Shown here in pieces: positions 1-9,893 of a DNA stretch of 64,000 nt; the first letter of the stretch is position 1, and every line of letters starts with the position of its first letter. The DNA comes from Acidovorax radicis. GTDB lineage: Bacteria > Pseudomonadota > Gammaproteobacteria > Burkholderiales > Burkholderiaceae_C. The notes beneath the pieces are model-generated. The model saw nothing but the letters and a program-made list of their open reading frames with translations, searched no databases and was not told where the DNA came from. The stretch spans positions 868,001-932,000 of the forward strand of contig NZ_CP075184.1 in NCBI RefSeq assembly GCF_020510705.1, written 5' to 3'. Made by a program: the position numbers and the translations under genes.

Positions 1-1097
1 TGGGCGAGACAGTGCCCCCGAAGGACGGCAGCGACCTGCAGCTGTCCGTTGACAGCAAGGTGCAGTTTTTTGCTTACCAGAAGCTGCGCGACCAGGTGTT
101 GGCGAACAAGGCCAAGGCAGGCAGCGTGGTGGTGCTTGATGCGCACACGGGCGAGGTGCTGGCGCTGGCCAACTACCCGAGTTATGTGCCCGACAAGCGC
201 CAGAACCTGACCGGTGAGCAACTGCGTAACCGCGCGCTGACCGACGTGTTTGAGCCAGGCTCCACCATGAAGCCCTTCACCATCGGGCTGGCGTTAGAGA
301 CGGGCCGTGTGCGCCCCGACACCATCGTGGATACCAACCCCGGGCGGGTCACCATCACCGGCTCCACCATTTCCGACACCAGCAACCATGGGGTATTGAC
401 GGTCGAAGGTGTGATCCAGAAGTCGAGCAACGTTGGCACCACCAAGATCGCCATGCAGATGCCCGCGCGCGAAATGTGGGAGACCTTCTCGGCCGCCGGA
501 TTTGGCCAGAAGCCGCAGCTGCATTTCCCAGGCGTGGTCACGGGCCGGTTGCGCCCCTATAAAAGCTGGCGCCCGATCGAGCAGGCCACCATGTCGTATG
601 GCTACGGCCTGTCGGCCAGCCTGTTTCAGATGGCGCGCTCCTACACCGTGTTTGCCAATGGCGGGCGCGTGATCCCCGCCACCATGCTCAAGTCCGATCA
701 TGCCGCTGTCGGCGTGCCTGTGTTCTCTGAGCGCACGTCCGACCAGGTGCGCAAGATGCTGCAGATGGCCGCCGGCCCTGGTGGTACGGGCCAGCAAGCC
801 CAGACCGTGGGCTACTCGGTGGGCGGCAAATCAGGCACGGCGCGCAAACAGGTGGGCAAAAACTATGCATCGGGCAAATACCGCGCCTGGTTCACCGGCA
901 TGGCACCTATCGACAAGCCGCGCATCATTGTGGCCGTGATGGTGGATGAGCCCAGCAACGGCGTGTATTACGGCGGCGCAGTGGCGGCGCCTGTGTTCAG
1001 TGAGGTCGTGCAGCAGACGTTGCGCATGATGGGCGTGCAGCCCGACATGGCCGTCAAACCCCAGATCGTGGCCAACACGGTGGAGGAGCCACTGTGA
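1..1097 (+). CDS. ftsI: Peptidoglycan D,D-transpeptidase FtsI (PBP3), 5' end outside window
   Basis: This is the C-terminal part of the septal transpeptidase that cross-links peptidoglycan at the division site, acting on the periplasmic side of the inner membrane. The reading frame is open from base 3, so the start lies upstream; 364 residues are visible against roughly 580 for the family. The three penicillin-binding motifs are present in order: STMK (catalytic serine, after FEPG), SSN, and KSGT. The N-terminal membrane anchor and most of the pedestal domain are not in the window. The stop codon overlaps the murE start (TGATG). It is the first visible gene of the dcw operon; by the usual order mraZ, mraW/rsmH and ftsL should lie upstream. 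Confidence 0.97.
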   Translation, partial: GETVPPKDGSDLQLSVDSKVQFFAYQKLRDQVLANKAKAGSVVVLDAHTGEVLALANYPSYVPDKRQNLTGEQLRNRALTDVFEPGSTMKPFTIGLALETGRVRPDTIVDTNPGRVTITGSTISDTSNHGVLTVEGVIQKSSNVGTTKIAMQMPAREMWETFSAAGFGQKPQLHFPGVVTGRLRPYKSWRPIEQATMSYGYGLSASLFQMARSYTVFANGGRVIPATMLKSDHAAVGVPVFSERTSDQVRKMLQMAAGPGGTGQQAQTVGYSVGGKSGTARKQVGKNYASGKYRAWFTGMAPIDKPRIIVAVMVDEPSNGVYYGGAVAAPVFSEVVQQTLRMMGVQPDMAVKPQIVANTVEEPL

Positions 1098-2599
1098 TGC
1101 GGTTGATCCATTCCCCCCAGGATGCGGTTCAATGGCTGCGTAGCCGTGTCACCGGCACGCTGCAGACAGACAGCCGCCTCGTAGCCCCAGGCGATGGCTT
1201 CATTGCGTGGCCCGGCGCGGCCACCGACGGGCGCGCCCACGTGGCCGATGCGCTGGTGCGCGGCGCCGCCGCCTGCCTGGTAGAGCACGCGGGCGTGGAG
1301 GCATTTGCGCTCGACGGCGAGCACATCGCGTCGCTGCAGGGCCTCAAGGCGGCCACGGGGCTGATTGCCGCGCAGTGGTTTGCCCACGCCTCCGACCGCA
1401 TGGATGTGCTGGCCGTCACGGGCACCAACGGCAAGACCAGTACCACCTGGTGGCTGGCGGACGCGCTCAATCTGCTGGCCGATTCGGGTGCGGCGGGAGG
1501 CAAGCGCTGCGCCATTGTCGGCACGCTGGGCATGGGGCTTGCCCCCGCACTCACCTCCACCGGCATGACCACTCCCGACCCGGTGCGCTTGCAACGCGCG
1601 TTCGCGGAGTTTGCCGATCAGGGCTTGGGCGCCTGCGCCATCGAGGCGTCGTCCATCGGCCTGGCAGAGCGGCGGCTGGACGGCACGCACATGCGGGTGG
1701 CGGTGTTCACCAATTTCACCCAAGACCACCTCGACTACCACGGCAGCATGGCCGACTACTGGCTGGCCAAGCGCGCACTGTTCGACTGGAGCGGACTCCA
1801 GGCGGCGGTGGTGAATATCGACGACCCCGTGGGTATGCAGCTGCACGCGGAGCTGACCGGTTCTGCGCTCGACCTGTGGAGCATCGCGATGGACCGCGAT
1901 GCGCGCTTGTGCGCCCGCGACATCGCGCTCGGTGAGCAGGGGCTGCGGTTCACCGTCGTGGAAGGCACCGACTGCCACCCAGTGCAAACCCGTGTGATCG
2001 GCCAGTACAACGTCCTGAACTTGCTGGGTGTACTGGCCACGCTGCGCACCCTGGGGGTTGCCCTGGCCGATGCCGTGGATGTCTGCAGCCGCCTGCAACC
2101 TGTGCCCGGGCGCATGCAGCGCTTGGTGGCTGCGGGTCAACCGCTGGTGGCCGTGGACTATGCGCACACCCCGGACGCCCTGGACAAGGCACTGCGTGCA
2201 TTGCGTCCGCTGGCGGCCGAGCGTGGCGGCGCATTGTGGTGTGTTTTTGGCTGCGGTGGCGACCGAGACGCGAGCAAGCGCCCTCTGATGGGCGCGGTGG
2301 CACAGCAACAGGCCGATCACGTGCTGGTCACCAGCGACAACCCCCGCAGCGAAGCCCCCGCCGTGATCATTCACCAGATCTTGCAAGGCACGATTGCCGG
2401 GGATACGGTGGTCGCCGAGCCCGACCGCGCTGCGGCGATTGCCCACGCCATTGGGCAGGCACAGGCGGCCGATGTGGTGCTGATTGCCGGCAAAGGCCAC
2501 GAAGACACCCAGGAGGCAGCAGGCGTGCGCTTGCCGTTTTCCGACATGGCCCACGCACAAAGTGCGCTGCAGGCCCGAGGAGCCCGCACATGGGCATGA
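1097..2599 (+). CDS. murE: UDP-MurNAc-L-Ala-D-Glu:meso-diaminopimelate ligase MurE
   Basis: This cytoplasmic ATP-dependent ligase adds the third residue, meso-DAP, to the UDP-MurNAc peptide. The product is 500 residues, normal for the family. The nucleotide loop TGTNGKTST lies near residue 110, and the motif DNPR (after TS) near residue 415 is the one linked to meso-DAP rather than lysine specificity. The ATG at 1097 overlaps the ftsI stop and has a GGAGGAG ribosome site eight bases upstream; a GTG at 1094 is an alternative. The end overlaps murF, so the pair is probably translationally coupled. Confidence 0.97.
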   Translation: MRLIHSPQDAVQWLRSRVTGTLQTDSRLVAPGDGFIAWPGAATDGRAHVADALVRGAAACLVEHAGVEAFALDGEHIASLQGLKAATGLIAAQWFAHASDRMDVLAVTGTNGKTSTTWWLADALNLLADSGAAGGKRCAIVGTLGMGLAPALTSTGMTTPDPVRLQRAFAEFADQGLGACAIEASSIGLAERRLDGTHMRVAVFTNFTQDHLDYHGSMADYWLAKRALFDWSGLQAAVVNIDDPVGMQLHAELTGSALDLWSIAMDRDARLCARDIALGEQGLRFTVVEGTDCHPVQTRVIGQYNVLNLLGVLATLRTLGVALADAVDVCSRLQPVPGRMQRLVAAGQPLVAVDYAHTPDALDKALRALRPLAAERGGALWCVFGCGGDRDASKRPLMGAVAQQQADHVLVTSDNPRSEAPAVIIHQILQGTIAGDTVVAEPDRAAAIAHAIGQAQAADVVLIAGKGHEDTQEAAGVRLPFSDMAHAQSALQARGARTWA

Positions 2600-4107
2600 C
2601 ACCGATGGACAAAATCACGCCCGGCCAATCCGGTTTGCCCGGCCCGGCCATGATGACCTTGCAGCAGGCGTATGCGCTGTTGCAGCCTGCTATTCCGTCG
2701 GCCCGTCTGGTGGGAGATGGTGCCACGCCGTTCGTGCGTGTGCACACCGATACGCGCAGCCTGTTGGGCGGCGACCTGTTCGTGGCGCTCAAGGGTGAGC
2801 GTTTTGATGCGAATGCCTTTTTGCCCCAAGCCCGCGCCGCTGGCGCTGTGGCCGCCATCGCTCACGGTGGGCTCGACGCTGCGGGCCTCGCCGGTATCGA
2901 AGTGCCCAGCAGCCTCGCGGCACTGGGCGTGCTGGCGGCAGGCTGGCGCGCGCAGTGGGATGTGCCGCTGATCGGTGTGACCGGCAGCAACGGCAAGACC
3001 ACGGTGACGCAGATGATCGCGTCCGTTCTGCGCGCCTGGAAAGGCGACGCGGCGTTTGCCACGCAAGGCAATTTCAATAACGACATCGGCGTGCCCTTGA
3101 TGTTGCTGCGCCTGCGCGCCAGCCACGCCGCTGCAGTGATCGAAATGGGCATGAACCACCCTGGCGAAATCGCCACGCTGGTGGCCATGGCGCGGCCCAC
3201 GGTGGCGCTGGTTAACAACGCGCAGCGCGAGCACCTGGAGTTCATGCACACGGTAGAAGCAGTGGCCCGCGAAAACGGCTCGGTTTTTGCCAGCCTGCCC
3301 GCCGACGGCGTGGCCGTGTTCCCTGCAGGCGATGCCTACACCGGCCTGTGGCACACCTTGGCCGACGGGCGCCGGTGTATGACGTTTGGTGCGGATGGTG
3401 ATGTCACCTGCACCAACGCCACGTGGCACAACGGCGCCTGGGCCGTCACGGTGGCCACGCCACAGGGCGCGTTGTCTACCCGGCTGCACATCGCGGGGCG
3501 CCACAACGTGACCAATGCGCTGGCCGCTACCGCCTGTGCGTTGGCCGCAGGGGTGCCACCCGCAGCCATTGCACAGGGGCTGAGCGATTTCGCACCGGTC
3601 AAGGGGCGTTCACGTGCATTCAGCGTGCCATGCGCGGGCCGCAGCATCACGGTGGTGGACGACACCTACAACGCCAACCCCGATTCCATGCGCGCAGCCA
3701 TTAACGTGCTGGCCGAGCTCCCGCAGCCTCAACTGCTGGTGATTGGCGATATGGGCGAGGTGGGCGACCAAGGGCCACAGTTCCATGCGGAAGCCGGTAC
3801 ACACGCCCGGGCGGCAGGCATTCCCCAACTTTTTGCACTGGGTGCGCAATCCAGGCATGCGGCGGTGGCGCATGGCAATGCCCGGCATTTCACGGAGTTG
3901 AGCGCATTGCTGGACGGCGTGCGCGAAGCACTGCCGCTGGTCGGCAGCGTGCTGGTCAAAGGGTCCCGCTTCATGGCCATGGAGCGGGTGGTGGAGGCCA
4001 TCGTCTCCACCGCGCAACCCTCGGCGCATGAACAAAAACAAGAACAACAACCCAAGCAGCCCGGCTTGATCCAGGCACCGGAGGGCCCCCATGGCGCAAC
4101 CCACTGA
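2590..4107 (+). CDS. murF: UDP-MurNAc-tripeptide:D-Ala-D-Ala ligase MurF
   Basis: MurF adds the D-Ala-D-Ala dipeptide, completing the cytoplasmic UDP-MurNAc pentapeptide. The nucleotide loop GVTGSNGKTT and the later DDTYNANPDSM segment are typical of MurF. I chose the ATG at 2590 because AGGAG at 2578-2582 sits seven bases before it; ATGs at 2596 and 2605 are possible. With this start the protein has 505 residues, slightly long because of about 20 residues before the conserved MMTLQQAYALL start. A Gln/Lys-rich tail of about 25 residues follows the conserved C-terminus. It overlaps murE by ten bases, and a 54-base gap separates it from mraY. Confidence 0.96.
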   Translation: MGMTPMDKITPGQSGLPGPAMMTLQQAYALLQPAIPSARLVGDGATPFVRVHTDTRSLLGGDLFVALKGERFDANAFLPQARAAGAVAAIAHGGLDAAGLAGIEVPSSLAALGVLAAGWRAQWDVPLIGVTGSNGKTTVTQMIASVLRAWKGDAAFATQGNFNNDIGVPLMLLRLRASHAAAVIEMGMNHPGEIATLVAMARPTVALVNNAQREHLEFMHTVEAVARENGSVFASLPADGVAVFPAGDAYTGLWHTLADGRRCMTFGADGDVTCTNATWHNGAWAVTVATPQGALSTRLHIAGRHNVTNALAATACALAAGVPPAAIAQGLSDFAPVKGRSRAFSVPCAGRSITVVDDTYNANPDSMRAAINVLAELPQPQLLVIGDMGEVGDQGPQFHAEAGTHARAAGIPQLFALGAQSRHAAVAHGNARHFTELSALLDGVREALPLVGSVLVKGSRFMAMERVVEAIVSTAQPSAHEQKQEQQPKQPGLIQAPEGPHGATH

Positions 4108-4171
4108 ACCCCTGTTGGTGCTCAATGCACCCCATTCACACCCCAACGCCGGAGGTGCGCCATGCTGCTGA
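4091..4171 (+). CDS. Candidate bridging micro-ORF between murF and mraY (26 codons)
   Basis: An open frame of 26 codons starts with ATG inside the 3' end of murF and stops with TGA ten bases into mraY. A GGAGG sequence at 4080-4084 lies six bases before the ATG. The peptide begins [12 protein letters not shown], resembles no family I know, and has no predicted membrane segment. Its likeliest role, if any, is to carry ribosomes across the 54-base gap so that mraY translation is coupled to murF. Chance open frames of this length are common in GC-rich DNA, so this is tentative. Confidence 0.3.
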   Translation: MAQPTEPLLVLNAPHSHPNAGGAPCC

Positions 4172-5340
4172 TGCTGTCGCAATGGCTGCAGGGGTTGTCG
4201 CCCGAGTTCGGTTTTTTTCGCGTGTTCCAGTACCTCACGTTTCGTGCGGTGATGGCGGCCATGACCGCCTTGTTGATCGGGTTGGTGGCGGGGCCCAGGG
4301 TGATCCGGTTGCTCACTTCTCTCAAGATCGGCCAGCCGATTCGTGGCTACGCGATGCAGTCGCACCTGTCCAAAAGTGGCACGCCCACCATGGGCGGCGT
4401 GCTGATCCTCATGTCGATTGCCATCTCGACGCTGCTGTGGTTTGACCTGTCCAACCGTTTCGTCTGGATCGTGTTGGTCGTGACGCTGGCGTTTGGCGCC
4501 ATTGGCTGGGTGGACGACTGGCGCAAGGTGGTCAACAAGGACCCCGAGGGCATGCGTTCGCGTGAGAAGTATTTCTGGCAGTCGGTGATTGGACTGATGG
4601 CGGCGCTGTACCTGGTGTTCAGCATCTCCGAAAGCTCGAACGGCAAGGTGTGGGAACTGTTTGTGGGCTGGGTGCAGTCGGGCTTCTCGATGGACCTGCC
4701 TACCAAGGCGGGTTTGCAACTGCCGTTTTTCAAGGAAATCAGCTATCCGCTCGGTGTCTTGGGTTTCGTGATCCTCACCTACCTGGTGATCGTGGGGTCG
4801 AGCAACGCGGTCAACCTGACCGACGGCCTTGACGGCCTGGCCATCATGCCGGTGGTGATGGTTGGCTCGGCGCTGGGCGTGTTCGCTTATGTCACGGGCA
4901 GCTCGGTGTATTCCAAATACCTGTTCTTCCCGCACATTCCGGGCTCGGGCGAGTTGCTGATCTTTTGCGCGGCCATGGCGGGCGCGGGGTTGGCGTTCCT
5001 GTGGTTCAACGCCCATCCGGCGCAGGTGTTCATGGGCGACGTGGGCGCCTTGGCGCTGGGCGCAGCGCTGGGCACGATCGCCGTCATCGTGCGCCAGGAG
5101 ATCGTGTTGGCCATCATGGGCGGCATTTTCGTGGTCGAGGCGCTGTCGGTGATGCTGCAGGTCGTCTGGTTCAAGTACACCAAAAAACGGTACGGCGAAG
5201 GCCGCCGCCTGCTGAAGATGGCGCCACTGCACCACCACTTTGAAAAGAGTGGCTGGAAAGAAACGCAGGTGGTGGTGCGCTTTTGGATCATCACCATGTT
5301 GTTGTGTCTGGTGGGCCTGACCACCCTGAAATTGCGATGA
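4162..5340 (+). CDS. mraY: Phospho-MurNAc-pentapeptide transferase MraY
   Basis: MraY is the integral membrane enzyme that transfers phospho-MurNAc-pentapeptide to undecaprenyl phosphate, making lipid I. The 392-residue length is normal. Diagnostic motifs are visible: GTPTMGG near residue 73, a DD pair in [18 protein letters not shown], and the HHHFE histidine motif near the C-terminus. About ten hydrophobic segments alternate with short loops. GGAGG lies seven bases before the ATG. The stop overlaps the murD start (ATGA). Confidence 0.98.
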   Translation: MLLMLSQWLQGLSPEFGFFRVFQYLTFRAVMAAMTALLIGLVAGPRVIRLLTSLKIGQPIRGYAMQSHLSKSGTPTMGGVLILMSIAISTLLWFDLSNRFVWIVLVVTLAFGAIGWVDDWRKVVNKDPEGMRSREKYFWQSVIGLMAALYLVFSISESSNGKVWELFVGWVQSGFSMDLPTKAGLQLPFFKEISYPLGVLGFVILTYLVIVGSSNAVNLTDGLDGLAIMPVVMVGSALGVFAYVTGSSVYSKYLFFPHIPGSGELLIFCAAMAGAGLAFLWFNAHPAQVFMGDVGALALGAALGTIAVIVRQEIVLAIMGGIFVVEALSVMLQVVWFKYTKKRYGEGRRLLKMAPLHHHFEKSGWKETQVVVRFWIITMLLCLVGLTTLKLR

Positions 5341-7475
5341 ACCCGAACGACCCCCTCCACCCCGCTCACCCCGGTGCGCCCGACACCATGCCCGCCGAGG
5401 CAGGGATCGGCGCGGCCGCGCCTGGGGCACCGGAGGGTTCGCCAGAGGCGGATGGAGGCCGTGTTCCGCAGGCGCAGAAGAACCCCGCCGCCGAGGGCGG
5501 GGATGGTGTGGTCGCTCATACCGCTGACGTGGCTGCGGCAACGCTTGCGGGCGATGACGGACTGCTGGCCGGGCCAGATGAGTCCACCGTCAGCCCACCA
5601 CCAGAGCCCGCCGCCGACGGGGATCTGACCCAGGCGCCGGCATCCAAAGCTGCGGGTGCGGGCCATGCCTGGGACCCTGAAGCGGTGCCCGCCGTCTCGG
5701 CCGCCAAGGCTGCGGCCGACTTTGTGGCGCAGATTTTTGCTGACGTAGCAACCCCCGACGCGGCTCCCGCAGCGCTGGCGTTGACCGAAGACGACGTTGC
5801 TGCCACGCCCGACGCTGCGGTCACCGAATCCGCAGCGCCTGCAGTTCGGCCTGGCGACAGCCTGCGTGCGTTGCTACAAGGCCGTCACATTCTTATTTTG
5901 GGTTTGGGCGCTTCGGGCCTGGCCATGGCGCGCTGGTGCGCGCGCTGTGGTGCACAGGTCACCGTGGCAGACACCCGCGTGGCCCCGCCCCAACTGGCGG
6001 TGCTGCAGCAAGAGATGCCCGACGTCCGATTCGTGCCGGGCGCTTTCGATGCCACCTTGGTACAGGGGCAGAATCTTGACGCGGTCTATCGATCGCCCGG
6101 GTTGAGTCCCGCTACGGTTGCTCCTGTATTTGTAGCTGCCAGCGATGGTGGAATAAGCGTTGGAGGCGAATTAAGCTTGTATTCTGCGGCGCTGGCCGCA
6201 TTGCATGCATCGCATGGCTATGCGCCGGCGGTGCTGGCCATCACCGGCACCAATGGCAAAACCACTGTCACCTCACTCACCGGTCAATTGGTGGAGCGTG
6301 CGGGTCGCCGCGTGGCCGTGGCGGGCAATATCGGCCCCACGTTGCTCGACACGCTGGCCAGCCACTTGGATGCGGACACGCTGCCCGATGTGTGGGTGCT
6401 GGAGCTGTCGAGTTTTCAACTCGATGGCGTCACAGGTTTTGAGCCCACCGCAGCGACGGTGCTCAACATCACCCAGGACCACCTGGACTGGCATGGCGAC
6501 ATCGACGCCTACGCCGCCGCCAAGGCCCGGATCTTCGGCCAAACGGGCCTCATGATCCTGAACCGTGAAGACGCTGCCGTGATGGGCATGCTGCCGCCGC
6601 CCGGCCGCCCGAAGGCGGCAGCAGCCCCCTTGGGGGGCAGCGCAGCACACGCAGTGGCAAGCGTGGGGGCTCCCCAGCCAGTGCCGCCGCCCGTCAAGGT
6701 CAAGCTGCAGAAACCGCAGGTGCGCACGCATCTCACCTTTGGCGGTGACATGCCCCGGCGCCCGGGCGATTTTGGTATTGAGGTCGTGAGCGGCATGCCC
6801 TGGCTGGTGCGCGCGATGGATGCGGACGAAACGCGCAAGCGCGGCCGCAACGAGGCCGAGGAAGACCTGCACATTCAGCGCCTCATGCCGGCCGATGCAC
6901 TGCGCATCCGCGGTCGCCACAACGCGGTGAACGCACTGGCGGCCCTGGCGCTGGCGTCCGCTGCGGGCTGCCCACTGGCGTCGATGCTGTACGGCCTGCG
7001 CGAATACCGGGGTGAGCCGCACCGCGTCGAACCCGTGGCCGTGGTCAACGGTGTGGAATTTTTTGACGACAGCAAAGGCACAAACGTGGGCGCCACGGTG
7101 GCGGCCCTCACCGGGCTGGGTGCCGAGCGCCGCCTGGTGGTCATTCTGGGGGGGGACGGCAAAGGGCAGGACTTTGCGCCGCTGGCCGCACCGGTCGCAC
7201 GCCATGCGCGCGCTGTGGTGCTGATTGGCCGCGACGCGCCGCTGATCCGCGCGGCGTTGCAAGAGACGGGTGTGGCGCTGCTCAACGCAGAGACCCTGCC
7301 CGAGGCGGTGGGCCTGGCTGCGCAGCGGGCCCATGTGGGCGACGCCGTATTGATGTCGCCTGCCTGTGCCAGCTTTGACATGTTTACGGGGTATGAGCAC
7401 CGTGCACAGGTGTTTTGCGACACCGTGCGGGCCCTGGCGGACGACGCCGGCCAGTCGGCGGAGGGCTTGGCATGA
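5337..7475 (+). CDS. murD: UDP-MurNAc-L-Ala:D-glutamate ligase MurD with long N-terminal extension and repeat insertion
   Basis: MurD adds D-glutamate to UDP-MurNAc-L-alanine in the cytoplasm. The catalytic body starts near residue 180 ([13 protein letters not shown]) and carries the nucleotide loop [24 protein letters not shown] and the C-terminal DDSKGTN motif. The predicted protein has 712 residues against about 440-500 in most species. Two features account for this: a disordered-looking Ala/Pro/Asp/Glu-rich extension of about 180 residues, and an extra loop at residues 420-460 partly encoded by a dispersed repeat (6600-6673). The ATGA overlap with mraY and an unbroken frame favour the far start; a TTG near 5870 would give a conventional protein but lacks a ribosome site. 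Confidence 0.93.
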   Translation: MNPNDPLHPAHPGAPDTMPAEAGIGAAAPGAPEGSPEADGGRVPQAQKNPAAEGGDGVVAHTADVAAATLAGDDGLLAGPDESTVSPPPEPAADGDLTQAPASKAAGAGHAWDPEAVPAVSAAKAAADFVAQIFADVATPDAAPAALALTEDDVAATPDAAVTESAAPAVRPGDSLRALLQGRHILILGLGASGLAMARWCARCGAQVTVADTRVAPPQLAVLQQEMPDVRFVPGAFDATLVQGQNLDAVYRSPGLSPATVAPVFVAASDGGISVGGELSLYSAALAALHASHGYAPAVLAITGTNGKTTVTSLTGQLVERAGRRVAVAGNIGPTLLDTLASHLDADTLPDVWVLELSSFQLDGVTGFEPTAATVLNITQDHLDWHGDIDAYAAAKARIFGQTGLMILNREDAAVMGMLPPPGRPKAAAAPLGGSAAHAVASVGAPQPVPPPVKVKLQKPQVRTHLTFGGDMPRRPGDFGIEVVSGMPWLVRAMDADETRKRGRNEAEEDLHIQRLMPADALRIRGRHNAVNALAALALASAAGCPLASMLYGLREYRGEPHRVEPVAVVNGVEFFDDSKGTNVGATVAALTGLGAERRLVVILGGDGKGQDFAPLAAPVARHARAVVLIGRDAPLIRAALQETGVALLNAETLPEAVGLAAQRAHVGDAVLMSPACASFDMFTGYEHRAQVFCDTVRALADDAGQSAEGLA
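6600..6673 (+). repeat. Dispersed repeat family B, copy 1 (in frame inside murD)
   Basis: About 72 bases built around CCCCCTTGGGGGGCAGCG and ending GCGTGGGGGCTCC. It matches a segment inside gspE (23694-23766) at roughly four positions in five, and a more diverged copy in inverse orientation at 46287-46350. Here it adds about 24 residues (around 422-446) to a surface loop of MurD without a frameshift. Confidence 0.75.
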
Positions 7476-8749
7476 CGGCATGGGTCAACCACCTGGGGCA
7501 GCGCTTTCAGCGGGTGTCGAGCTGGTTTGGTGGCCTGCCCGGCAAGGCGGCCGACGTGTTGCCCGTGCGGGTGGGGGGCATGGAATACCGCCGCTCGTCG
7601 AGCACCCCGGCCAGCGTGCTGGGGTTCGACCAGGCGCTGCTGTGGGTGGTGGTGGCGTTGTTGGCCTGGGGGCTGGTGATGGTGTATTCCGCATCGATCG
7701 CCATGCCTGACAACCCCCGTTTTGCCAACTACGCATCGACCCATTTTCTGACCCGCCACGCCTTGTATCTGGTGGTGGGTTTTGTGGCGGCATTGCTCGT
7801 TTTTCAGGTACCCATGGTGCTGTGGGAGCGCGTGGCGCCCTGGCTGTTCGTGGTTGCGTTGCTCATGCTCGTGGCGGTGCTGGTGCCCGGCGTGGGCAAG
7901 GTAGTCAATGGTGCGCGCCGCTGGCTGGCCATCGGGCCCGTGGGGTTCCAGCCGTCCGAGGTGGCCAAGTTGGCCGTGCTCATCTATGCCGCCGACTACA
8001 TGGTGCGCAAGATGGAGGTCAAGGAGCGATTCTTCCGTGCCGTGCTGCCCATGGGCGCGGCGGTGGCCATCGTGGGTGTGCTGTTGCTGGCCGAGCCGGA
8101 CATGGGCGCCTTCATGGTGGTGGCCGTGATCGCCATGGGCATCTTGTTTCTGGGTGGCGTCAACGCCCGCATGTTCTTCTTGATTGCCGGGGTGCTGGTG
8201 GGCGCCTTCGCCTTGATGATCGCCAGCTCGCCCTGGCGGCGCGAGCGGGTGTTTGCCTATCTGGACCCGTTCAGTGAACAACACGCGCTGGGCAAGGGGT
8301 ACCAGCTCTCGCACTCGCTGATCGCCATCGGTCGTGGCGAGATTTTTGGCGTGGGCCTGGGCGGCAGCGTCGAAAAGCTGCATTGGCTGCCCGAGGCGCA
8401 CACCGACTTCCTGATGGCCGTCATTGGCGAGGAGTTTGGTTTGGTGGGTGTGCTGGTGCTCATCGTGCTGTTCCTGTGGATGACGCGCCGCATCATGCAC
8501 ATCGGCCGCCAGGCCATCGCGCTGGACCGCGTGTTCTCGGGGCTTGTGGCCCAGGGCGTGGCGATCTGGATCGGTTTCCAGGCGTTCATCAACATGGGCG
8601 TGAACCTGGGCGCACTGCCCACCAAGGGGCTCACGCTGCCCCTGATGAGCTTCGGCGGCTCGGCGATCCTCGTGAACCTGGTGACCCTGGCCATCGTGCT
8701 GCGTGTGGATTATGAAAACAAACTGCTCATGCGCGGAGGCCGCGTATGA
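7472..8749 (+). CDS. ftsW: Septal peptidoglycan glycosyltransferase FtsW
   Basis: FtsW is the SEDS-family membrane glycosyltransferase that polymerises lipid II at the septum together with FtsI. The 425-residue protein has about ten hydrophobic segments, with the family motifs MVYSAS, NGARRWL and the C-terminal run [13 protein letters not shown]. About 45 cytoplasmic residues precede the first membrane segment; an internal ATG before EYRRSS would shorten this. The start overlaps the murD stop (ATGA). The last codons and the ribosome site behind them are duplicated 83 bases downstream, just before murG. Confidence 0.97.
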   Translation: MTAWVNHLGQRFQRVSSWFGGLPGKAADVLPVRVGGMEYRRSSSTPASVLGFDQALLWVVVALLAWGLVMVYSASIAMPDNPRFANYASTHFLTRHALYLVVGFVAALLVFQVPMVLWERVAPWLFVVALLMLVAVLVPGVGKVVNGARRWLAIGPVGFQPSEVAKLAVLIYAADYMVRKMEVKERFFRAVLPMGAAVAIVGVLLLAEPDMGAFMVVAVIAMGILFLGGVNARMFFLIAGVLVGAFALMIASSPWRRERVFAYLDPFSEQHALGKGYQLSHSLIAIGRGEIFGVGLGGSVEKLHWLPEAHTDFLMAVIGEEFGLVGVLVLIVLFLWMTRRIMHIGRQAIALDRVFSGLVAQGVAIWIGFQAFINMGVNLGALPTKGLTLPLMSFGGSAILVNLVTLAIVLRVDYENKLLMRGGRV

Positions 8750-8833
8750 GCAGTTTGTTTCACCAAAACAGACTGCAGCAGCGCGCCAGCGATGCTGAAT
8801 GCGCAGCACTTATGCGCGGAGGCCGCGTATGAG
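8729..8833 (+). repeat. 22-bp direct repeat flanking the ftsW-murG junction
   Basis: The bases at 8729-8750 and 8812-8833 are identical (22 of 22, containing GCGGAGGCCGCGTATGAG). Each copy holds a ribosome site plus an ATGA stop/start overlap. The arrangement looks like a partial tandem duplication of the ancestral ftsW/murG overlap. Confidence 0.9.
8746..8832 (+). CDS. Candidate micro-ORF between ftsW and murG, made by a local duplication (28 codons)
   Basis: The frame starts at the ATG that overlaps the ftsW stop (ATGA) and ends in a TGA that overlaps the murG start in the same way. It is preceded by the ribosome-site-like GCGGAGG at 8732-8738, the same element that precedes murG. Its last seven residues, LMRGGRV, repeat the last residues of FtsW because 22 bases (8729-8750) are repeated at 8812-8833. 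A ribosome could pass through all three frames by successive ATGA overlaps. No known function. Confidence 0.4.
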   Translation: MSSLFHQNRLQQRASDAECAALMRGGRV

Positions 8834-9893
8834 CCAGAAAGTCGCACTCATCATGGCTGGTGGCACGGGCGGCCACATCTTTCCGGGGCTCGCTGTCGCT
8901 GAAGAACTGCGCGCGCGCGGCTGGCGTGTGCACTGGCTGGGCGCTCCGGGCAGCATGGAGTCGCGCATCGTGCCTCCACACGGCTTTGCGCTGGAGCTGA
9001 TCGACTTCTCGGGCGTGCGCGGCAAGGGCATTACCACCCTGGCGTTGCTGCCGCTGCGCCTTTTGCGCGCGTTCTGGCAGGCGCTGCAGGTCGTGCGCCG
9101 TGTGAAGCCTGACGTGGTGGTGGGCCTGGGGGGCTACATCACGTTTCCGGGCGGAATGATGGCCGTGCTCGCTGGCAAGCCCCTGGTGCTGCATGAGCAG
9201 AACTCGGTGGCCGGCATGGCCAACAAGGTGCTGGCTGGCGTGGCCGATCGCGTGTTCACCGCCTTCCCCCATGTGTTCAAAAAGGGCCAGTGGGTGGGCA
9301 ATCCGCTGCGTACGGCCTTCACGCAGCAGCCCGGCCCGGTCGAGCGTTTTGCCGGACGCACCGGCCCTCTGCGTCTGCTGGTGGTGGGGGGAAGTCTGGG
9401 GGCGCGCGCACTCAATGAGATCGTGCCCCAGGCCGTGGCGCTGATGCCCGCTGCAACGCGCCCCCAGGTGATTCACCAAAGTGGTGCCACTCAGATTGAC
9501 GCGCTGCGCGCCCACTATGCGGCCGCGGGCGTGGAGGCCGAGCTGACGCCTTTTATTGACGACACAGCCAGTGCGTTTGCGGCGGCGGATGTCATCGTCT
9601 GCCGCGCTGGCGCGAGCACAGTGACCGAAATCGCCGCCGTGGGTGCGGCCGCCGTGTTTGTGCCGTTCCCGTCAGCGGTGGATGACCACCAGACGACCAA
9701 TGCGCAGTTCCTCGTGGACGCGGGCGGCGGTTGGCTGGTGCAGCAACGCGATCTGTCGCCCGAAGGGTTGGCAAAAATGCTATCAAATATGGAGCGGCCT
9801 GCGCTTGTGGATACAGCGCTCAAGGCCAAAAATATGCAAAAAATCAACGCCACCCGCGAAGTGGTCACAGCCTGCGAGGAGCTTGCAGCATGA
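8829..9893 (+). CDS. murG: UDP-GlcNAc transferase to lipid I, MurG
   Basis: MurG is the peripheral membrane GT28 glycosyltransferase that converts lipid I to lipid II. The 354-residue length is typical. The N-terminal [12 protein letters not shown] loop, [16 protein letters not shown] and the donor-site segment [12 protein letters not shown] followed by [16 protein letters not shown] identify it clearly. The ATG at 8829 has GGAGG ten bases upstream and begins [12 protein letters not shown]. Residues about 316-339, near the C-terminus, coincide with a copy of the palindromic dispersed repeat. Its stop overlaps murC (ATGA). Confidence 0.97.
   Translation: MSQKVALIMAGGTGGHIFPGLAVAEELRARGWRVHWLGAPGSMESRIVPPHGFALELIDFSGVRGKGITTLALLPLRLLRAFWQALQVVRRVKPDVVVGLGGYITFPGGMMAVLAGKPLVLHEQNSVAGMANKVLAGVADRVFTAFPHVFKKGQWVGNPLRTAFTQQPGPVERFAGRTGPLRLLVVGGSLGARALNEIVPQAVALMPAATRPQVIHQSGATQIDALRAHYAAAGVEAELTPFIDDTASAFAAADVIVCRAGASTVTEIAAVGAAAVFVPFPSAVDDHQTTNAQFLVDAGGGWLVQQRDLSPEGLAKMLSNMERPALVDTALKAKNMQKINATREVVTACEELAA
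9774..9845 (+). repeat. Dispersed palindromic repeat family P, copy inside murG
   Basis: An AT-flanked imperfect palindrome with core GGCCTGCGCTTG...CAGCGCTCAAGGCC. It is in frame near the 3' end of murG and encodes part of the last helix region. It is noticeably richer in A and T than the surrounding gene and resembles the intergenic P copies, although more diverged. Confidence 0.55.

Noticed and set aside
968..2602. Long antisense frame (544 codons) opposite ftsI/murE
   Set aside because: GC-rich genes leave antisense frames open. The sense genes are unambiguous and the translation is rich in His, Arg and Gln without any domain.
6119..6182. A segment of murD resembling a decayed P repeat (TGTAGCTGCCAGCG...AATAAGCGTTGGAGGC)
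   Set aside because: Only partial similarity and no intact palindrome; conserved MurD residues run through it, so shared ancestry with the repeat is unproven.
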